Below are positions 56,606-64,000 of a stretch of DNA of 64,000 nucleotides, one piece after another. This DNA is from Molanna angustata. Taxonomy: Eukaryota; Arthropoda; Insecta; Trichoptera; Molannidae. The notes under the pieces are model-generated. The model worked only from the letters and a program-made list of their open reading frames with translations, was not told where the DNA came from and searched no databases. Location of the stretch: contig OY754972.1 of the NCBI GenBank assembly GCA_963576475.1, positions 33,642,556 to 33,706,555 on the forward strand, given 5' to 3'. Numbering within the stretch: position 1 is the stretch's first letter; the number at the start of each line of letters is the position of its first letter. Position numbers and translations under genes: made by a program.

Positions 56606-58536
56606 CTAGTGAACACCCGGCAAACTTCGTATTGCCTGTATAATTAAAAATTGTCCTCCATAACCACCCGTCGCTTCAGACTCTTCAATACCTCCCATCC
56701 CTTCAGTACTTCCCGTCCCTTCAGTACCTCCCGTCCCTTCAGTACCTCCCTCAGTTACTCCCGTCCCTTCAGTTACTCCCGTCCCTTCAGTTACTCCCGT
56801 CCCTTCAGTTACTCCCGTCCCTTCAGTTACTCCCGTCCCTTCAGTTACTCCCGTCCCTTCAGTTACTCCCGTCCCTTCAGTTACCCCCGTCCCTTCAGTT
56901 ACTCCCGTCCCTTCAGTTACTCCCGTCCCTTCAGTACCTTTCGTCCCTTCAGTACCTTCCGTCCCTTCAGTGCCTTCCGTCCCTTCAGTGCCTTCCGTCC
57001 CTTCAGTGCCTTCCGTCCCTTCAGTGCCTTCCGTCCCTTCAGTGCCTCCCGTCCCTTCAGTGCCTCCCGTCCCTTCAGTGCCTTCAGTGCCTCCCGTCCC
57101 TTCAGTGCCTTCAGTGCCTCCCGTCCCTTCAGTGCCTCCCGTCCCTTCAGTGCCTCCCGTCCCTTCAGTGCCTCCCGTCCCTTCAGTGCCTCCCGTCCCT
57201 TCAGTGCCTCCCGTCCCTTCAGTGCCTCCCGTCCCTTCAGTGCCTCCCGTCCCTTCAGTGCCTCCCGTCCCTTCAGTGCCTCCCGTCCCTTCAGTGCCTC
57301 CCGTCCCTTCAGTGCCTCCCGTCCCTTCAGTGCCTCCCGTCCCTTCAGTGCCTCCCGTCCCTTCAGTGCCTCCCGTCCCTTCAGTGCCTCCCGTCCCTTC
57401 AGTGCCTCCCGTCCCTTCAGTGCCTCCCGTCCCTTCAGTGCCTCCCGTCCCTTCAGTGCCTCCCGTCCCTTCAGTGCCTCCCGTCCCTTCAGTGCCTCCC
57501 GTCCCTTCAGACCCTTCAGTACCACCCGTCCCTTCAGACCCTTCAGTACCACCCGTCCCGTCAGACCCACCAGTACCTCCCTTCCCTTCATTACCTCCCG
57601 TCCCTTCAGTAGGTTAAGAAAAAGTTTAATTCCCGACACAATACTGGGAAGATCTACGAAGAGATGAAAGGACAGTTGGACCTTCTTTTTCCAGGATTCT
57701 CCAACTTCATAGGTAAAATGAACAAATACACGATAAATAAGAAGAAGAAGAAAAAAGTTTGAATCCAGAAACCGTCCTGGAAAACCTGCAAAGAGATGGA
57801 AGGACAGTTGCATCTTATTCTTCCACAATACTCCACCTTCATAGGTAAAATGACCAAATACACAATGAAGAAGAAGAAGAAGAAAAAAGTTTAAATCCAA
57901 AAAATGTCCTGGAAGACCTGCGAAGAGATGGAAGGACAGTTGAAGCTTCTTCTCCCAGAGTACCCGAAGAAGAAGAAGAAGAAGATTTTTTTTTAATTCA
58001 GAAACCATCCCGAGCATACCCTCGACAATTCGCCAAAGTTTCATTGCAATCGGATGAACGGTTTCCAGGATAGTCCACATTCATAGGTAAAATGACCCAA
58101 TACTCGATGAAGAAGAAGAAGAAGAAAAAAAATTTAATCCAGAAACCATCCCGGGCATACGCTCGACAATTCACCAAAGTTTCATTGCAATCGGATGAAC
58201 GGTTCCCAGGATAGTCCACTTCATAGGTAAAATGACCTAATACCCGATGAAGAAGAAGAAGAAGAATTTTTTTTAATCCAGAAACTATCCCGGGCATACG
58301 CTCGACAATTCATCAAAGTTTCATTGCAATCGGATGAACGGTTCCCAGGATAATCCACCTTCATAGGTAAATTGAAGGTGGATGAAGAAGAAGAAGAAGA
58401 AATTTTTTGATCCAGAAACCATCCCTGGTATACTCTCGACAATTCACCAAAGTTTCATTGCAATTGGATGAACGGTTTAGGAGCGCATTCAACACATACA
58501 TAGATACATACAAACATTCAAATTTATAATATAGAT
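56606..58536 (+). mobile_element. Composite repetitive element, tandem copy 2
   Basis: Directly follows copy 1, opens with the same ACTAGTGAACACCCGGCAAA and ends with the same CAAAGTTTCATTGCAATTGG, CATTCAAATTTATAATATAG. The internal array is a different 18-bp type, and the (GAA)n modules are nearly the same as in copy 1. Confidence 0.78.
56690..57612 (+). repeat. 18-bp array, GTCCCTTCAGTGCCTCCC
   Basis: Left part GTCCCTTCAGTTACTCCC (56760-56930), then CCTTTC/CCTTCC variants, then about 25 uniform GTCCCTTCAGTGCCTCCC units (57120-57500). Open frames on both strands up to 387 codons are repeat translations. Confidence 0.95.
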
Positions 58537-58539
58537 TAC

Positions 58540-59095
58540 ATAATATGAAAAATTGGTAATATAATTATCTTATATTCAGATACCTATCAGAATATCGACT
58601 ATATCGACTTTGTTAAAATATTATTACTTGTACTTACGATGTCGGCATTAAAAAGCCTGAAATCCAGCTTGTTAATTCTGAATAATAAAATATATTTTAC
58701 TAAGAGATCACAAGACCTTTACAGATGCTGGAGAAAGACCGTTGCCATAACAACAAAATGTCAAAGTTAACATTATTTCCTTTGAATAGTAGGTAGGTAC
58801 AATAAAATTACAAAAGAAATCTCTCCACCTGAATAATATGGTATGTACTGAAAATTAATTGCTCGTTCAATTCATATAAGGTTGGGTACCTACCTACCTA
58901 CCATCATTGTACGCACAGATGAATTTTAGGAGAAACTAAGTTTTTTACTCTCCACACTATGGAATAGTGGAGAGTCATGATTTCACAATTTTAAGCCTAT
59001 TTTTTTTACATCAATTTCTCAAAGGGTATCATGTATAGAGTCACACTATGAGTTTCGTCGTGATGTGTTTGTATGTATGACGTACGCCGTACGGA
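58540..59095. other. Spacer with one imperfect palindrome
   Basis: ACTCTCCAC and GTGGAGAGT flank an 11-base centre near 58947-58975. No gene recognised. Confidence 0.5.
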
Positions 59096-59099
59096 TTAT

Positions 59100-59372
59100 C
59101 CTTTTAGTGTCCTCTCTACAGCCCAAACTATATATATTAATATTAACATCATAATATGTGTAAAGTTCATAGATCTAGAGCTGATTAGATTTCCATAGAC
59201 AACTTTGGATTTCTTCTCTATGAATTCCATCATTTACGTTGTTTTTTGTGTCCTCTCTACAACCCAAACTATAAGTTAGATTGTCTTCATATTGATATTA
59301 TATGTGTAAAATGCATAGACTTAGAGCTGATTAGTTTTCCATAGACAACTTTTAATTTCTTCGCTATGATTT
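59100..59372 (+). repeat. Diverged tandem pair, ~125 bp
   Basis: GTGTCCTCTCTACARCCCAA, AGAGCTGATTAG and TTTCCATAGACAACTTT occur twice, about 130 bases apart. Confidence 0.8.
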
Positions 59373-60560
59373 TATATGATCAAATATTTTAAATGCTCTC
59401 ACGGTCTGGAAAATCGAGGTATTTTTATACAGTTTGAAATTGTGATACAATAACAATACACTCATTAAAAATGCATTTAAGGATTGTCAAAATTTATAGA
59501 AAAAAATCTATGGTCTGCCATATCAATGTGTAGGTAATAAATGTCATATTTGTATGAAAAATGTAGGTATATAACAGAAGTAAAATAGCTTCTGCATGGA
59601 AAAATTGAGAGATTTACTTCATATTGATATTGTATGTGTCTCTATAGACAAGTGTATTTTTTTACATTCCATGCTTCTATCTTCCTCAAGGGGTAGGCAG
59701 TGAGAACCGAACACCGCATTCTTCTATCTTGACACATACATCGCCTCATCAACATTGATACACTGTCTAATACATCCTCATCTTGCTAGCAATGCATTTT
59801 TACTTTAAATTTCTCAACAGGTATCATGTAGAAAGTACATGCTATGAGTTTTGTGACAATGTTTTTGTGTGTATGGTGTATTGTGAAAACTTTTGTCCTC
59901 TGGGAATCTTATGTTTGTTTTAGAATCTAATCGAAATGTACTTCAAAAAATGTATTCAGAGATTGTCAACCTTTCAAGAAGAATTAATGAACGCTTACTA
60001 TGGTGTGAAGAGTTTAGTGTTGGCTACAACCCACTCGATCGTTTTATTTACGTTAACAACTCCAATTGTAAATTTACCTAGGTTTTTTTGATGGAGATAA
60101 AAATTATATTTTTTGATAAAAAAATATTTATAAATAATTGTTTTGGTTTAATTTGAGTTTTCTGAGATTTTGACTACCAACGATCTCAAAACGCAAAAAA
60201 GACACCAATTTAAAAAAAAAACGTTTTTATTTTATTTATTAAAAGTTTTAGATTAACACGGAAATTCATAAATGATTTATTTGGACGAAAAACAAAAAAA
60301 AGGTTATTATTAGGTATTATTTTTATCGTAAGAATATGAAAATTAAGTTAAACGGATGATCCAATTATTAATGACATGTTTATTTTTTGGTGAAGTTGTC
60401 TGTTATTTCTAATTATGATGAAGTCAAGTAGGTAAAATTAGTCTTGGGTGTAAGTCTCAAATTACCCATCAAGTTAAAGTGACAATTCTACGAAAATGAT
60501 ATTTCAGTTTGACAACCCACTTTACGATCTTCAAAATAAGCGGAGATATTTCATTCTTTA
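59373..60560. other. AT-rich stretch, no gene recognised
   Basis: Contains GTTGGCTACAACCCACTCGA near 60019, a single outlying copy of the motif in the next block. The open frame 59893-60081 has no recognised domain. Confidence 0.45.
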
Positions 60561-60569
60561 TTACTTACT

Positions 60570-61375
60570 AGCTTTTATGTCCCGCCGTTGGCCAAGAATG
60601 TAAAATTGTGAAGGAAAAAGCAATCGTTTTTATAATATTGTCACCCAATTATTTTGCAAAATCGGACTATGAAAAGTGGTTTGAAATATGATTGAATTTG
60701 ATTGTAAAATGTTCAAGTGATGGCCACAACCCATTATTTTTTATATATTGCTATAAAGTGTGAATGAAGTATAATATACAATTTCTTCACTATTCGAAAT
60801 GGTTTTAAATATGACTGTTTATCAACATTGTAAAGAGATTGGTTTGGCCACAACCCCCATTTTTAAATATTATCATCGAAAACAAATTGTAATATGTACT
60901 TACCTATTGAATATTTAGTAATTTTGGATGCTGGGATGTGGTTAAAATTTGATTAAACAAATGTACTGAAAAGATCCAGTGTTGGTCACATCCCATTCGT
61001 TTTATATTTTTTCATCAAGTGTGCATTATATTTTTGCACAATTAGACTGATGAACTTAAAATTGACACAAAAGTCTACATTAACGAAGAAGAAGAAGACT
61101 TAAACTATGGCAAATAATTTGAATATAAACGTTGTGAAGAATTCAGTAATGGCCACAGCTCCCTTTCTTTAAATATTGTCAACGAAATCAAATATATTAT
61201 GTAGGTGTTAAAAATTATTTAAAATAGGATGATATAAATGGTTTAAATTTGATTAAACAAAAGTATTGAAAAGATTCTAGTGCAGGTTACATCTTCACAT
61301 CCCACATCCCATTCGTTTTTACATATGTATTTTCATCAAGTGTGCATATCGTTAATAATATTTCTGCTCAATAGA
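60570..61375 (+). repeat. Diverged ~125-bp repeats with GGCCACAACCC motif
   Basis: Motif copies at about 60720, 60843, 60974, 61150 and 61280 (GGCCACAACCCATT, GGCCACAACCCCC, GGTCACATCCCATT, GGCCACAGCTCCC). Between them AATTTGATTAAACAAA, GTACTGAAAAGATCC and TCATCAAGTGTGCAT recur. Confidence 0.7.
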
Positions 61376-61377
61376 CT

Positions 61378-61648
61378 ATTAGACTTAAAACGAACCCAAA
61401 AGTCTAAATAAAAAAGAGAAGAATAAGTATAAGACTATAAGAAATAGTTTGTTTAAAAAATCCCAATGGTCTACATAAAATAAGAAAAAATACATAAAAA
61501 AAAGAATTAGACTATTGGAAATAGATTGTATAAAAACTGAGCAAAAGGTCTTCATAAAAGAAGAAGAAGATTAATCTATAGGAAATAGTTTGTATTAAAA
61601 CTGTCCTTAAAGGTCTACATAAAATTAAGAAGAAAAATAATTAGACTC
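61378..61648 (+). repeat. Diverged ~80-bp tandem repeats
   Basis: Three to four units of AAGGTCTACATAAAA, a GAAGAA run, and AGACTATAGGAAATAGTTTG. Confidence 0.75.
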
Positions 61649-61649
61649 C

Positions 61650-62238
61650 AGGAGCCGTCGCTTCAGACCCTTCAGTACCTCCCGTCCCATCAGGCCCTTC
61701 AGTACATCCCGTCCCTTCAATCCCTCATCACGTCCCTTCCCATCAGGCCCTTCAGTACCTCCCGTCCCTTCAGGCCCTTTAATACCTCCCGTCCCTTCAG
61801 GCCCTTTAGTGCCTCCCTTCCCTTCAATTACATCCCGTCCCTTCATTCGGGTAAGAAAAGTTTAAATCCAGAAACCATCCTGGAAGAACCGCGAAGAGAT
61901 GTAAGCACCGTCTTCTTTTCCCAGGATACTCCACCTTTATAGGTAAAATGACCAAATACACGATGAAGAAGAAGAAGAAAAAATTTTAAATCCAGAAACC
62001 GTCCTGGAAGACCTGCGAAGAGATGGAGGGACAGTCGGACCTTCTTTTCCCAGGATATTCCGCTTTCATTGGTAAAATGACCAAATACACGAAGAAGAAG
62101 AAGAATAAGAAAAAAGTTTAAATCCAGAAACCACCTCGGGCACACGCTCGACAATTCGCCAAAGTTTCATTGTAATCGGACATACGGTTTAGGAGCACAT
62201 CGCTTGCATACATTCATACATTCATAAATAAATAAATA
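61650..62238 (+). mobile_element. Composite repetitive element, partial third copy
   Basis: Has a short, irregular 18-bp-type array (61650-61845: GTCCCTTCAGGCCCTTTAGT and like), the GTAAGAAAAGTTTAAATCCA junction, three (GAA)n modules, and the ending CTCGACAATTCGCCAAAGTT, GTTTAGGAGCACAT. The ACTAGTGAACACCCGG opening is missing. Confidence 0.75.
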
Positions 62239-62339
62239 AAATAATTTTCCGATAGGAAATCAGTATATTGTTGATTTGTAAGTAAATAATAATAGGTAGG
62301 TACCTACCTACAACAATGTTCTAAATAAATTCGATTCAT

Positions 62340-62830
62340 AACAAATTTTATTTGAATATCAGAATCTTTCCGTTACCATAGTAACCATTCCAATACGTAA
62401 AAAATATCAAATGGTTTGAGACATTTTTTGAATATGTAGGTACCTACATACATTGGTTTGTTCGATGCCATAAAAATGAAAATTGTCAGAAAAATCAAAT
62501 ATTATTTACAAATTATGCAATTTTATTATGCCTATATCTTTACTAATAATAAACACATTTTTACAATATATGTCTTAAAACTTGCTGTAATGTCTTGTGT
62601 TTCATTTTATTATTTCATAATTACATTTAATTCAAAGGTTTATTATTTTCAAGAACATATTCATTCGGTAGGAAAATGAAATATTGTATGAAAAGATATT
62701 AAAATGGCGGCGTTCATGTACAAAACGCTTACATTAAAAATAAGTTAAACATTATAATTATACAAAATATTCACCATGTTTTTCACTCAAACGCTAAGTT
62801 ATACTTGAAAATATATTTTTTTCGTGTAAA
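62340..62830 (-). repeat. Dispersed repeat, inverted relative of 12990-13190
   Basis: CACCATGTTTTTCACTCAAA, CGCTAAGTTA and GTTACCATAGTAAC match the opsin-intron copy in reverse. 62458-62679 is open for 73 codons with no recognised domain. Confidence 0.5.
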
Positions 62831-63058
62831 TACGTACTTCTAACTTTTAAACTAACAGATATTTGCGTGCAAAATGTATACTTTTTTGACAGATACGACT
62901 TGGAAAATTTTGTATGAAAAAAATAATTATTGAAATATTTTTAAAATTCAGCATTTTTATCGCATTATTTTTAGCGTGACACTGCATCAGGTATACAGGT
63001 ACACGTTCGCACATAAATTAGATTTTTAGATGCTCTTGGTTTTTCAGAAGGCGTGAGA
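62831..63058. other. Nothing recognised
   Basis: AT-rich, no ORF of note. Confidence 0.5.
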
Positions 63059-63101
63059 CAAACACACACACACACACACACATACACACACACAAACACT
63101 A
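63059..63101 (+). repeat. CA microsatellite
   Basis: (CA)n with TACACA and AAACA interruptions. Confidence 0.9.
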
Positions 63102-63626
63102 ACATTTTGATTGCTTTATTACTTTAGATAGACCTTCTCTTGGCAATTTCTTTGGTAATAAACGGTTTCACTACTACGGTAATATTACTTCAGTCATATC
63201 TTCACAGTCCACACGATATTATATTATAGGTGTACCTAATATGTAGCTACCTAATATCCGTATTTAGGAGACCTCAGGTCTTCAAGATACCTAGAAGGTA
63301 TGTGCCGCCCTCAAGGAGCCATAGAGTAAAGTCTACACCTCAAGTAAAGCACAGATACTGATTATATTTTTGGTCATTCAAAGATGATCTATTTATCCGT
63401 TACTTATGACAACCGATAGAACATTTTATATAGGATGATATTTTGTTGGTTAGGTATCCGAGTATTATATTTTATTTTTTAGAAATAGAGGCTAAAAGAA
63501 CACACACGAACATACGATAATTTATATACTTACCTAATTAAAAAAATATAAAGTAAGAATCATTAAGTTAATATTGAAATAAAAATTAACTAGTAACACT
63601 ATAATATTTGATTACATTCCTTGAGA
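63102..63626. other. Nothing recognised
   Basis: No ORF or RNA gene of note. Confidence 0.5.
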
Positions 63627-63715
63627 GGGTGACTGCTGCCAAAGTACCTATTTTAACAATTTGAATTTGCATCATTACTACAAAACGAATTATTTTGAAA
63701 AAAATAACCTAGTTA
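63627..63715 (+). repeat. Dispersed repeat, second copy
   Basis: Closely matches 32826-32915 (GAGGGTGACTGCTGCCAAAG, TTTGCATCATTACTACAAAA). Here it is not followed by the 55-bp array. Confidence 0.8.
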
Positions 63716-64000
63716 AAAAATAATTATGTTCTGTACATATACTTGTAGGAAAATAATAAGCATATCCCGATTTTTGACATTTATCTTAAATTTCTAAAAA
63801 ACTATAAGGTATAGAGCATTATATTTTTTTATGAATTAAAAAGATCAAAATATCTGGAAAAATACGATGTAACGTTACATTAATGCATCAGGTTAAGTTA
63901 ATAAACCAAAAAAACTTATTTCGCAACGGCGCATCATTTTTTAGGTTTATTTACTAAACCTGAAGTACCTATTAATGCAAAGATACATCATATTTTTCTA
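63716..64000. other. Window end, nothing recognised
   Basis: AT-rich. TTTAGGTTTATTTACTAAACC at 63940-63961 is an imperfect palindrome. Confidence 0.45.

Noticed and set aside
56651..58080. ORFs of 215-387 codons resembling Pro/Ser-rich or collagen-like proteins
   Set aside because: Again the 18-bp array; no start context, signal or conserved domain.

Overview
The window reads as nuclear DNA of an insect, most likely a moth or butterfly. It is AT-rich, holds a UV-type insect opsin and a (CCTAA)n telomere-type tract, and is full of non-LTR retrotransposons, tRNA-headed SINEs, Helentron-like elements and the short TAGGTACCTACC-type runs common in lepidopteran genomes. The order is an inference. 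The opsin and the TTAGG-type repeat only establish 'insect'.

Two host protein genes are supported, both on the minus strand and both split by introns. (1) A complete UV-sensitive opsin has eight coding exons between 5294 and 13498. They join in phase into 379 residues, and a recognisable eye-opsin core promoter (P3/RCSI palindrome, TATA box, Inr) lies just upstream at 13578-13653. (2) The 3' part of a TMEM200-like membrane protein gene has six coding exons between 21097 and 30412; its 5' exons were not found. A tRNA-Thr(TGT) gene sits on the plus strand inside an intron of the second gene. A second, less regular tRNA-Thr(AGT)-like gene lies at 54.53 kb.

Most of the rest is mobile DNA. 0-4.6 kb: a THAP-domain relic, a decayed I-clade retrotransposon, a Helentron fragment and a ~30-bp array. 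5-13.7 kb: the opsin, its introns carrying a Helentron-like element, RTE-type fragments and SINEs. 15.8-17.1 kb: a mariner with an open transposase, both inverted repeats and TA duplications. 19-30 kb: the TMEM200-like gene, loaded with retro fragments, a full Helentron-like element and a hAT MITE with a perfect 8-bp duplication. 30.5-36.3 kb: telomere-type repeat, a 37-bp array and a 3.3-kb array of ~55-bp units. 37.5-40.7 kb: two PIF/Harbinger-like elements. 40.8-52.0 kb: a nearly intact CR1-like element (minus) and an I-clade element (plus) set head to head, the latter split by a Helentron-like insertion. 52.9-62.2 kb: several different arrays with an 18-bp period and a tandem pair of composite elements with shared ends.

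The most unusual host-gene observation is at the opsin exon 3 acceptor. The splice acceptor and the first codons of the exon are tandemly repeated with a 63-bp (21-codon) period, giving four in-phase acceptors in a row. The most informative mobile-element observation is the Helentron-like family: a recent copy split a retrotransposon ORF at a T^T site. No previously unknown multi-gene system was seen.
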